From contig NZ_CP046103.1 of the NCBI RefSeq assembly GCF_009707325.1, positions 3,453,283 through 3,517,282 on the forward strand: a stretch of 64,000 nucleotides of DNA, in the 5' to 3' direction. Positions 1-7,964 of the stretch are shown piece by piece (the stretch's first letter is position 1; the number at the start of each line of letters is the position of its first letter). The notes below the pieces were generated by a model, which worked only from the letters and a program-made list of their open reading frames with translations, was not told where the DNA came from and ran no database searches. The position numbers and the translations under genes are program-made. The stretch is from Pseudomonas sp. IB20. GTDB lineage: Bacteria > Pseudomonadota > Gammaproteobacteria > Pseudomonadales > Pseudomonadaceae.

Positions 1-741
1 AGCCTCCCAATGCGCCAGGGCTTCGGCAAACGCACCGTAAGCCACCAGCGTATTCATGCAGCACGCCAGCAACAGCCAGCCCTGCAGCGGGCTCAACTGC
101 AACGCCTCCAGCGGATGCGCCCACGGCGTGAGCAGCACGGCGCACGACAGATAAATCACCATCATCACCTGCAGCGAATTCCACACCGTCAGCAACTGCT
201 TCTGACCCAAGGCATAAAACACCCAAATGGTCGTAGCGAGCAGAATCGTCAACACCCCGGCGGTGTAGGTGCCCAAGGAGGTCAGCATTTCTACCAGGCG
301 CTGGTTGAAAAACAGCCCGAAGCCAATGATCAGCACCACCAGGCCCATGCCTTGCCCCAGGCTGAAACGCTCCTTGAACACAAACACGCTGGCGACCATC
401 AGAAAGATCGGCCCCATCTGCACCACCAACTGCGCCGTGCCAGGGCTGAGCATTTTCAGCCCGACCAGATACAGCACGTAGTTGCCCACCAGCCCGCACA
501 CCGCCATGGCTACCAGCCAGCCGCCCTTGGGACCCAGGACCTTGCGGCTGGGCAGGCGTTTGGTGAGGGCCAGGTAGATAAATAAGCAGCTGCCGGCGAC
601 GATCAGGCGAAACCAGGTGACGGTCACCGGGTCCATCACCTGTAGCACTTGTTTGAGTTTGATCGGCAGAATGCCCCACAGAAACGCGGTCAGCAGGGTC
701 AAGCCGAAGCCATAGACCCAGCGGCCGGAAGAGATGTGCAT
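1..741 (-). CDS. EamA/DMT-family transporter, 3' end cut off by the window
   Basis: The frame opens at an ATG (739-741) and runs 247 codons without a stop to the window edge, so the C-terminus is missing. The protein begins MHISSGRWVYGFGLTLLTAF and continues as alternating hydrophobic helices with short polar loops, typical of the 10-TM drug/metabolite transporter superfamily. GTAQLVVQMGPIFLMVASV and the following basic KERFSLGQ loop resemble the EamA repeat. It should be an inner-membrane exporter or importer of a small metabolite; the substrate cannot be read from sequence. Family call good, substrate unknown. Confidence 0.8.
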   Translation of the reverse strand, partial: MHISSGRWVYGFGLTLLTAFLWGILPIKLKQVLQVMDPVTVTWFRLIVAGSCLFIYLALTKRLPSRKVLGPKGGWLVAMAVCGLVGNYVLYLVGLKMLSPGTAQLVVQMGPIFLMVASVFVFKERFSLGQGMGLVVLIIGFGLFFNQRLVEMLTSLGTYTAGVLTILLATTIWVFYALGQKQLLTVWNSLQVMMVIYLSCAVLLTPWAHPLEALQLSPLQGWLLLACCMNTLVAYGAFAEALAHWEA

Positions 742-837
742 GAGTGCCCCGAATGCCTGAGGAAGTGGAACGGGCATTCTAGGTGGACCAAGGGGGGCCT
801 TGGCGAGCGATATTTTCCACAACACCCCAAATCAAAG

Positions 838-942
838 GTGGGAGCTGGCTTGCCTGCGATGGCGGTGGGTCAGACAAAAAAATCTCGACTGATACACAAA
901 TCTCGACTGATACACCGCCATCGCAGGCAAGCCAGCGCCCAC
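838..942. repeat. REPIN element with an internally duplicated loop
   Basis: Two inverted REP arms (gtgggagctggcttgcctgc on the left, its near-complement ending at 942) flank a loop. The loop carries an 18-bp tandem duplication, aaatctcgactgatacac, at 880-897 and 898-915. It lies between the divergent 5' end of the EamA gene and the 3' end of the thiolase gene. The same arm sequence recurs at eleven other sites in this window. Confidence 0.85.
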
Positions 943-968
943 ATGGGCCCATGTTTTTCCAGTGAGAT

Positions 969-2153
969 TTAGCGTACGGCTTCAAACAGGCCGGTGGCGC
1001 CCATGCCGCCGCCCACGCACATGGTGACAATGCCGTAACGCAGATTGCGTCGTTGCAGCTCGCGAACCAAATGCCCGACTTGCCGCGAACCGGTCATGCC
1101 GAAGGGGTGCCCAATCGAGATCGAGCCGCCGTTGACGTTGTACTTGGCGTTATCAATTTCCAACCGGTCACGCGCATACAGGCACTGCGAGGCAAACGCT
1201 TCATTGAGTTCCCACAGGTCGATATCCGCCACCTGCAAGCCCTTGGCCTTGAGCAACTTGGGCACCGAGAACACCGGGCCGATGCCCATCTCGTCCGGCT
1301 CACAACCGGCCACGGTAAAGCCTCGGAAAAACGCCTTGGGCTTGAGGCCCAATTGCAGGGCTTTTTCCAGGCTCATCACCAGCGTCATCGAGGCGCCGTC
1401 GGAGAGCTGCGAGGAGTTGCCGGCTGTCACCGAGCCATCCTCGGCGAAGACCGGTTTCAACCCTTGCAGGCTGGCGAGCGTGGTGTCAGGTCGGTTGCAG
1501 TCGTCGCGATCAACCACGCCCTCCAGCACCTGCACTTCGCCGGTGTGCTTGTCCTCGACCTTGTACTTCACCGCCATCGGCACGATCTCATCACTGAACA
1601 AACCATCAGCCTGGGCCTGGGCGGTGCGCTGCTGGCTTTGCAGGGCGTACAGGTCTTGCTCCTCACGGCTGACGTGATAACGGCGCGCGACAATCTCAGC
1701 CGTCTGGCCCATGGGGAAGTAGATGCCCGGCACCTGCTCTTTAAGCAGCGGGTTGATCAGGTTGTCCGTGTTGACGCTTTTCATGGTCAGGCTGATCGAC
1801 TCAACGCCACCGGCGACGATAATGTCGCTGCAACCCGAGGCAATCTGGTTGGCGGCAATGGCAATCGCCTGCAAGCCTGAGGAGCAGAAGCGGTTAAGGG
1901 TCATCCCAGCGGTACCGGCGCCCAATTGCGAGAGCACCGCCACATTGCGCCCGATGTTGTAGCCCTGGGCACCTTCATTGGAGCCGGCACCGACGATGCA
2001 ATCCTCGACCGTCGCCGGGTCGATGCCATGGCGAGTCAGCAGGGCGTTGACGCAATGGGCCGCCATGTCATCGGGACGGGTCTGGTTGAACTTGCCGCGA
2101 AAGGATTTGGCCAGGCCGGTTCGCACGCTGTCGACGATCACTACTTCACGCAT
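969..2153 (-). CDS. Acetyl-CoA acyltransferase (thiolase)
   Basis: A 394-residue thiolase, normal family length. It carries the nucleophilic cysteine in NRFCSSGLQA (Cys90), the NEAFAS motif near residue 320, GHPFGMTGSRQ with the catalytic His (about 349), and the C-terminal CVGGGMGATG with the second catalytic Cys (about 379). Thiolases cleave 3-ketoacyl-CoA or condense acetyl-CoA in the cytoplasm. The FadA/FadI type (degradative) is more likely than PhaA, but the sequence alone does not fix chain length. It stands alone on its strand with the polyphosphate enzyme following upstream, as I recall for P. aeruginosa PA3454-PA3455. Confidence 0.93.
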   Translation of the reverse strand: MREVVIVDSVRTGLAKSFRGKFNQTRPDDMAAHCVNALLTRHGIDPATVEDCIVGAGSNEGAQGYNIGRNVAVLSQLGAGTAGMTLNRFCSSGLQAIAIAANQIASGCSDIIVAGGVESISLTMKSVNTDNLINPLLKEQVPGIYFPMGQTAEIVARRYHVSREEQDLYALQSQQRTAQAQADGLFSDEIVPMAVKYKVEDKHTGEVQVLEGVVDRDDCNRPDTTLASLQGLKPVFAEDGSVTAGNSSQLSDGASMTLVMSLEKALQLGLKPKAFFRGFTVAGCEPDEMGIGPVFSVPKLLKAKGLQVADIDLWELNEAFASQCLYARDRLEIDNAKYNVNGGSISIGHPFGMTGSRQVGHLVRELQRRNLRYGIVTMCVGGGMGATGLFEAVR

Positions 2154-2234
2154 GGGCTACCTCGATCTTGTCGTTGTTGGGAGATGGATCGAGGATAGAA
2201 CCGGGCCCTCCTGACTGCGATGATCCCCAGAACG

Positions 2235-3749
2235 CTATTTCTTTGTCTTCTTATCGTGCTTGTCAGTCTTATCGAACGCCTCTTCCAGCGCGCGGTTGAT
2301 GGTGCGCAGCACCTTGACCCGCGCCCAGCGCTTGTCGTTGGCTTCCACCAGGGTCCACGGCGAGACTTCCGTGCTGGTGCGGTCGACCATATCGCCCACG
2401 GCGGCGCGGTAGTCGTCCCACTTGTCGCGGTTACGCCAATCGTCCTCGGTGATCTTGAAGCGCTTGAACGGGATCTCCTCACGGGCCTGGAAGCGCTCCA
2501 GCTGGGTCTGTTTGTCGATGGCCAGCCAGAACTTGACCACGATCACCCCCGCGTCGCGCAGCTGCTCTTCAAAGTCATTGATCTCGCCGTAGGCGCGCAT
2601 CCAGTCCGCCGGGGTGCAGAAGCCTTCGATGCGCTCCACCAACACGCGGCCGTACCACGAACGGTCGAACACAGTGAACATGCCGCGTGCCGGGATCTTC
2701 TGCCAGAACCGCCACAGGTAAGGCTGGGCACGCTCGTCTTCACTCGGCGCGGCAATCGGCACGATGTGATACTGGCGCGGGTCCAGCGCCGCTGCCACCC
2801 GCCGGATCGCCCCGCCTTTGCCCGCCGCGTCGTTGCCTTCGAATACGGTGACCAGCGCGTGCTTGCGCATGCGTTTGTCGCGCATCAGGCCGGAAAAGCG
2901 CGCCTGTTCGGTGATCAGCTGTTCTTCGTAATCGTCCTTGTCCAGGTGCAAGGTCATGTCGAGGCTGTCGAGCAGGCTCTTGCGGTCCACCGACGCCAAC
3001 AACGGCGCCGGGTTCATGCCGCTGGCCTTGCCCTTGGGCAGTTTCAAGGCATTTTGCAGGCTCTCAAGCAGGATTTTGCCCACGGTGAGGCTGCGGTAAT
3101 TAGCGTCAACGCCTTCGATCACGTGCCACGGCGCGTAGTCACGGCTGGTGCGGCGCAGAATGCGCTCGCCGAAATGCACAAACTTGTCGTAGGTCTCCGA
3201 TTGCTGCCAGTCCAGCGGGCTGATGCGCCAGCTGTGCAGCGGGTCATCGGCCAAGGCCTTGAGCCGCGCTTTCATCTGCTTCTTGGACAAGTGGAACCAG
3301 AACTTGAAGATCAGCGCGCCTTCGTCACAGAGCATCTTTTCCAGGCGCTCGGCACCGGCGATGGCCTGGTCCAGGCGGGCGTTCTTGAGCTGGCCGTGCA
3401 CCCGGCCTTGCAGCATCTGGCTATACCAGTTGCCAAAAAAGATGCCCATGCGGCCTTTGGCGGGCAGTTGCCGCCAGTAGCGCCAGGCCGGCGGGCGCGC
3501 CAGTTCTTCGTCGGTCTGCTGGTCGAAGGTGCGCACCTCGATCAGGCGTGGGTCCATCCATTCATTGAGCAGCTTGACGGTCTCGCCCTTGCCGGCGCCT
3601 TCAATGCCGTTGATCAGGATGATCACCGGGAAGCGCTTCTGCTGTTGCAGCTCGTACTGCACCTCCAACAAGGCCTCGCGCAGGGCCGGCACTTCGGCGT
3701 CGTAGGTGTCTTTGTCGATGGCGTGACCGATTTCGGCGGATTCGAACAT
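2235..3749 (-). CDS. pap: Polyphosphate:AMP phosphotransferase (two-domain PPK2)
   Basis: This cytoplasmic enzyme moves phosphate from polyphosphate to AMP, giving ADP. The 504-residue protein has two tandem PPK2 domains, each with its own Walker A: GIEGAGKGETVK near residues 48-59 and GNDAAGKGGA near 305-314. The fused two-domain form is the class II PPK2 architecture. I chose the ATG at 3749 (MFESAEIG) because GGAG lies about 7 nt upstream; an in-frame extension to 3797 adds residues that do not look conserved. The extension region also lies inside the first copy of the 163-bp duplication. The C-terminus is lysine-rich (KTDKHDKKTKK). Confidence 0.93.
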   Translation of the reverse strand: MFESAEIGHAIDKDTYDAEVPALREALLEVQYELQQQKRFPVIILINGIEGAGKGETVKLLNEWMDPRLIEVRTFDQQTDEELARPPAWRYWRQLPAKGRMGIFFGNWYSQMLQGRVHGQLKNARLDQAIAGAERLEKMLCDEGALIFKFWFHLSKKQMKARLKALADDPLHSWRISPLDWQQSETYDKFVHFGERILRRTSRDYAPWHVIEGVDANYRSLTVGKILLESLQNALKLPKGKASGMNPAPLLASVDRKSLLDSLDMTLHLDKDDYEEQLITEQARFSGLMRDKRMRKHALVTVFEGNDAAGKGGAIRRVAAALDPRQYHIVPIAAPSEDERAQPYLWRFWQKIPARGMFTVFDRSWYGRVLVERIEGFCTPADWMRAYGEINDFEEQLRDAGVIVVKFWLAIDKQTQLERFQAREEIPFKRFKITEDDWRNRDKWDDYRAAVGDMVDRTSTEVSPWTLVEANDKRWARVKVLRTINRALEEAFDKTDKHDKKTKK

Positions 3750-3772
3750 GGGCAGCTCCGTTTCAAGATGGC

Positions 3773-4098
3773 TCAAGACTAGCGGATTGGGCAACAATGC
3801 GCGGGAGGAAATTCCACACGTAGTTGCCTTGGGTCAATTCAACGTCTATTGATCAGCTAGAATGGCCGCCTTGTCTTTACCGAGCCGCCCATGAACCCCA
3901 TCACCCACGCCCAGCTCGACTGGGATGACCAAGGTTCAAGACTAGCGGATTGGGCAACAATGCGCGGGAGGAAATTCCACACGTAGTTGCCTTGGGTCAA
4001 TTCAACGTCTATTGATCAGCTAGAATGGCCGCCTTGTCTTTACCGAGCCGCCCATGAACCCCATCACCCACGCCCAGCTCGACTGGGATGACCAAGGT
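3773..4098. repeat. Exact 163-bp tandem duplication spanning the mnmC promoter and first codons
   Basis: Bases 3773-3935 and 3936-4098 are identical and directly adjacent. The unit holds the end of the pap upstream region, the whole intergenic promoter and ribosome-binding region, and the first 15 codons of mnmC. Because 163 is not a multiple of three, the first copy of the start codon cannot read into mnmC. The left boundary differs by one base (c3772 versus t3935) and the right by one base (t3936 versus c4099), so the repeat is exact end to end. Confidence 0.97.
3891..3986 (+). pseudogene. Truncated first copy of the mnmC start
   Basis: The first duplicated mnmC start codon opens a 31-residue frame. 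The first 15 residues (MNPITHAQLDWDDQG) are those of MnmC; it then runs into the repeated promoter and stops at TAG (3984-3986). The intact gene starts 163 bp downstream at 4054. It is a by-product of the tandem duplication and is not expected to be functional. Confidence 0.85.
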
Positions 4099-6045
4099 CG
4101 CCCGCACTCGCGGGTCTTCGACGATGTGTATTTTTCCGACAAATCCGGCCTTGAAGAAACCCGCTATGTGTTCCTCAAACAGAACCGTTTGCAGGAGCGT
4201 TTTGCCGCCTTGCCGGCGGGCGGACGATTGGTGATTGGCGAGACCGGTTTCGGCACCGGCTTGAATTTTCTCTGCGCCTGGCAGCTGTTTGAGCAACACG
4301 CGGTGGCCGGTGCACGCCTGCATTTTGTCAGCGTGGAAAAGTACCCACTGAGCCACGCCGACCTGCAACGCGCCCTCGCCCTCTGGCCGGAACTTGCGCC
4401 CTTCGCCGAGCAATTGTTGGCCCAGTACATTGCCATCCACCCAGGCTTCCAACGCCTGGTGCTGGACAATGGCCGTGTGACCCTCACGCTGTTGATCGGT
4501 GACGCCCTGGAGCAACTGCCGCAGCTGGATGCACAGGTTGACGCGTGGTTTCTCGACGGCTTCGCCCCGGCGAAAAACCCCGACATGTGGACCGCCGAAC
4601 TGTTTGCCGAACTGGCCCGCTTGGCCGCACCGGCTTCAACCATCAGCACCTTTACCAGCACCGGCTGGGTACGGCGCCTGATCAATGCCGCCGGGTTCAA
4701 GATGAAGCGCACGCCGGGCATCGGGCATAAATGGGAGATCCTGCGCGGTGAGTTTCTCGGCTGGCCCGAGGACGCGACACCGCCGGCCAAAGCCAAACCC
4801 TGGTTCGCCCGCACGGCAACTGTCGAAGGCGAGCGCCACGCCATGGTCATCGGCGGCGGCTTGGCCGGTTGCGCCACTGCCGCCAGCCTGGCCGCGCGCG
4901 GTTGGCGCGTCAGCTTGGTGGAGCGCCACGCCGCCCTGGCCCAGGAAGCGTCCGGCAACCCTCAGGGCGTGCTGTACCTCAAGCTGTCGGCCCATGGCAC
5001 GGCGTTGTCGCAACTGATCCTCAGCGGCTTCGGCCACACGCGACGTCTGTTGGAGCACCTGCACCGAGGTGTCGATTGGGATGGCTGCGGTGTGCTGCAA
5101 CTGGCGTTCGACGCCAAGGAAGCCCAGCGCCAGGCACAACTGGCTGAGGCGTTTGCGCCCGAGTTGCTGCACCTGCTGGACCGTGAACACGCGCAACAAC
5201 AGGCCGGCATCGACCTGGCCCAGGGCGGCCTGTTTTTGCCGCAAGGCGGTTGGGTGCATCCGCCCGCGCTGTGCCACTGGCAAGCGGCGCATCCGCTGAT
5301 TGAGGTGCTCACCCATCACGATGCCCTGGAGCTGCACCGGGTCGACGATCAGTGGCAGGCCCGCGACGGTGACTGCGTGCTGGTAAGCGCCAGTGTGGTG
5401 GTGCTCGCTGGAGCCGCCGACATCAAGCGGTTCCCACTGAGCGCCGACTTGCCGCTCAAGCGTATCCGCGGGCAAATCACCCGGCTGGCGCAAACGACGG
5501 CGAGTACGGCCTTGGCCACGGTGGTCTGCGCCGAAGGCTACGTCGCGCCCGCCCGGCTTGGCGAGCACACCTTGGGCGCCAGTTTTGATTTCAACAATGA
5601 AGACCTCACGCCCACCGTCGCCGAACATGCCGGCAACCTCGAAATGCTGCGGGAGATTTCTGAAGACCTGCTGCATCGCCTGGGCGCCGACGCACTGGCT
5701 CCCGAACAGTTGGAAGGCCGCGCTGCTTTCCGCTGCACCAGCCCTGACTACCTGCCGATCGTCGGGCCGTTGGCCGACCAGGACGCCTTCCGACACGCCT
5801 ATGCCGTACTCAGCAAAGACGCCCGCCAAGTGCCGGACACGCCTTGCCCGTGGCTGCCAGGGTTGTACATCAACAGCGGCCACGGCTCACGCGGGCTGAT
5901 TACCGCGCCACTGTGCGGCGAGTTGCTGGCAGCCTGGCTCAGCGACGAGCCGCTGCCCGTTCCGGCCAGCGTGGCAGAGGCCTGCCACCCGAATCGGTTT
6001 GCCCTGCGCGCACTGGTCAGAGGCAAGGCAGCGACACAGAAATAG
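4054..6045 (+). CDS. mnmC: Bifunctional tRNA 5-methylaminomethyl-2-thiouridine biosynthesis protein MnmC
   Basis: MnmC finishes the wobble-uridine modification mnm5s2U34. Its FAD-dependent oxidoreductase half removes the carboxymethyl group and its SAM-dependent half methylates the amine. The 663-residue protein shows both parts: an N-terminal methyltransferase with GETGFGTGLNF (residues 62-72) and FLDGFAPAKNPDMW, then an FAD-binding GGGLAGCATAA motif from about residue 265 followed by a DAO-type fold. The length is standard. The start is the second of two copies made by the 163-bp duplication; only this copy reads through in frame. Confidence 0.96.
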   Translation: MNPITHAQLDWDDQGRPHSRVFDDVYFSDKSGLEETRYVFLKQNRLQERFAALPAGGRLVIGETGFGTGLNFLCAWQLFEQHAVAGARLHFVSVEKYPLSHADLQRALALWPELAPFAEQLLAQYIAIHPGFQRLVLDNGRVTLTLLIGDALEQLPQLDAQVDAWFLDGFAPAKNPDMWTAELFAELARLAAPASTISTFTSTGWVRRLINAAGFKMKRTPGIGHKWEILRGEFLGWPEDATPPAKAKPWFARTATVEGERHAMVIGGGLAGCATAASLAARGWRVSLVERHAALAQEASGNPQGVLYLKLSAHGTALSQLILSGFGHTRRLLEHLHRGVDWDGCGVLQLAFDAKEAQRQAQLAEAFAPELLHLLDREHAQQQAGIDLAQGGLFLPQGGWVHPPALCHWQAAHPLIEVLTHHDALELHRVDDQWQARDGDCVLVSASVVVLAGAADIKRFPLSADLPLKRIRGQITRLAQTTASTALATVVCAEGYVAPARLGEHTLGASFDFNNEDLTPTVAEHAGNLEMLREISEDLLHRLGADALAPEQLEGRAAFRCTSPDYLPIVGPLADQDAFRHAYAVLSKDARQVPDTPCPWLPGLYINSGHGSRGLITAPLCGELLAAWLSDEPLPVPASVAEACHPNRFALRALVRGKAATQK

Positions 6046-6188
6046 CGGGATTGCAGGCGTCGCGGCAATTTGCCTTATAACTTATCGGTCTAAAACTCCA
6101 CGCATAGCACTGGGTCAGTTTCTGGGTACGCGCCCTTCGGGCGTATTGAGTATTGACCCTCCCCAACGGAAAAACCGGTAAGGAATTT

Positions 6189-7961
6189 ATGTGCGGATTA
6201 GCTGGAGAATTACGTTTCGATGCCCAACCTGCCGACCTGGCAGCGATTGAGCGCATCACCCATCACCTGGCCCCTCGCGGCCCCGACGCCTGGGGCTTCC
6301 ACGCCCAAGGGCCGATTGCCCTGGGCCACCGGCGCCTGAAAATCATGGACCTGTCGGACGGCTCGGCCCAGCCGATGGTCGACGCCCAGCTTGGGCTGTC
6401 GCTGGCGTTCAACGGCGCCATCTATAACTTCCCGGAATTGCGGCAAGAACTGGAAGCCCTGGGCTATGCCTTCTATTCCGGCGGCGACACCGAAGTGCTG
6501 CTCAAGGGCTACCACGCCTGGGGCGAAGCACTGCTGCCCAAGCTCAACGGCATGTTCGCGTTTGCCATCTGGGAGCGCGACGCTCAGCGCCTGTTTATCG
6601 CCCGTGACCGCCTGGGCGTGAAGCCTTTGTACCTGTCGCGTACCGGCCAGCGCCTGCGCTTCGCCTCGGCCTTGCCGGCACTGCTCAAGGGCGGCGATAT
6701 CAACCCGATCCTCGACCCGGTCGCGCTTAACCACTACCTGAACTTCCACGCCGTAGTACCGGCGCCGCGCACCTTGCTGGCGGGCATTGAAAAGCTGCCG
6801 CCGGCGAGCTGGATGCGCATCGACGCCCATGGCGACACCGAGCAGAAAACCTGGTGGACCCTGCCCTACGGCCCCCATGAGGATGAAAAAAACCTCACGC
6901 TGCAAGACTGGACCGACCGCGTGCTCGACAGCACCCGCGAAGCCGTGGCGATCCGCCAACGTGCCGCCGTGGACGTCGGCGTGCTGCTGTCCGGCGGTGT
7001 CGATTCGAGCATGCTCGTCGGCCTGCTGCGTGAAGTCGGCGTGCAGGATTTATCGACCTTCTCCATCGGTTTTGAAGACGCCGGTGGCGAGCGCGGCGAC
7101 GAGTTCCAGTACTCGGACCTGATCGCCAAGCACTACGGCACCCGTCACCACCAACTGCGCATCGCCGAAAGCGAAATCATCGAGCAACTGCCGGCGGCAT
7201 TCCGCGCCATGAGCGAGCCGATGGTCAGCCACGACTGCATCGCCTTCTACCTGCTGTCGCGGGAAGTGGCCAAGCATTGCAAGGTGGTGCAAAGCGGCCA
7301 GGGCGCCGATGAGCTGTTCGCCGGTTACCACTGGTACCCACAAGTGGACGGCGCCAGCGACCCGTATGCCGCCTACCGCGACGCGTTTTTCGACCGCAGC
7401 TACGACGATTACGCCGCCACCGTCGCGCCGAAATGGCTGACCGCCAATGACGCAGCCGGTGACTTTGTGCGCGAACATTTCGCCATGCCGGGCGCCGACG
7501 CCGCCGTGGACAAGGCCCTGCGCCTGGACAGCACGGTGATGCTGGTGGACGACCCGGTCAAACGCGTCGACAACATGACCATGGCCTGGGGACTGGAAGC
7601 GCGCACGCCGTTTCTGGATTACCGCCTCGTCGAACTCTCGGCCCGCGTACCCGGCAAGTTCAAGTTGCCCGACGGTGGCAAGCAGGTGCTCAAAGAGGCC
7701 GCGCGCCGCGTCATCCCGAGCGAAGTCATCGACCGCAAGAAAGGCTACTTCCCGGTGCCGGGCCTTAAGCATTTGCAGGGCGACACCTTGAACTGGGTGC
7801 GAGAACTGCTGCTGGACCCGAGCCAGGATCGCGGCCTGTTCAACCCGGCCATGCTTGACCGCCTGTTGACCGACCCGCAGGGCCAACTGACCCCGCTGCG
7901 TGGCTCCAAGCTGTGGCAACTGGCGGCGCTGAACCTGTGGCTCAGCGAACAAGGAATCTGA
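6189..7961 (+). CDS. asnO: N-acetylglutaminylglutamine amidotransferase (asparagine-synthetase-like)
   Basis: A 590-residue class II glutamine amidotransferase. After the ATG comes the nucleophile Cys2 (MCGLAGELRF); the GATase fold covers about 1-190, and a synthetase domain carries the PP-loop LSGGVDSSML near residue 266. It resembles AsnB, but the downstream NAGGN synthetase and M42 peptidase identify the dedicated enzyme that amidates the C-terminus of N-acetylglutaminylglutamine, an osmoprotectant dipeptide. I start at 6189 because Cys must be residue 2; the frame is open 12 codons further upstream. AAGGAAT precedes the ATG. The next gene begins 3 bp after the stop. Confidence 0.92.
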   Translation: MCGLAGELRFDAQPADLAAIERITHHLAPRGPDAWGFHAQGPIALGHRRLKIMDLSDGSAQPMVDAQLGLSLAFNGAIYNFPELRQELEALGYAFYSGGDTEVLLKGYHAWGEALLPKLNGMFAFAIWERDAQRLFIARDRLGVKPLYLSRTGQRLRFASALPALLKGGDINPILDPVALNHYLNFHAVVPAPRTLLAGIEKLPPASWMRIDAHGDTEQKTWWTLPYGPHEDEKNLTLQDWTDRVLDSTREAVAIRQRAAVDVGVLLSGGVDSSMLVGLLREVGVQDLSTFSIGFEDAGGERGDEFQYSDLIAKHYGTRHHQLRIAESEIIEQLPAAFRAMSEPMVSHDCIAFYLLSREVAKHCKVVQSGQGADELFAGYHWYPQVDGASDPYAAYRDAFFDRSYDDYAATVAPKWLTANDAAGDFVREHFAMPGADAAVDKALRLDSTVMLVDDPVKRVDNMTMAWGLEARTPFLDYRLVELSARVPGKFKLPDGGKQVLKEAARRVIPSEVIDRKKGYFPVPGLKHLQGDTLNWVRELLLDPSQDRGLFNPAMLDRLLTDPQGQLTPLRGSKLWQLAALNLWLSEQGI

Positions 7962-7964
7962 TTG

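Noticed and set aside
880..915. Short direct repeats that could look like a CRISPR array
   Set aside because: Only two adjacent 18-bp copies with no spacer, inside a REPIN loop.
2220..3782. A 520-codon plus frame opposite the polyphosphate:AMP phosphotransferase gene
   Set aside because: It is the mirror of the real minus gene; the encoded sequence is compositionally odd and matches no family.
6130..6143. Hairpin cgcccttcgggcg before asnO as a terminator
   Set aside because: Short stem with a 3-nt loop and no T-run; it could equally be chance in GC-rich DNA.
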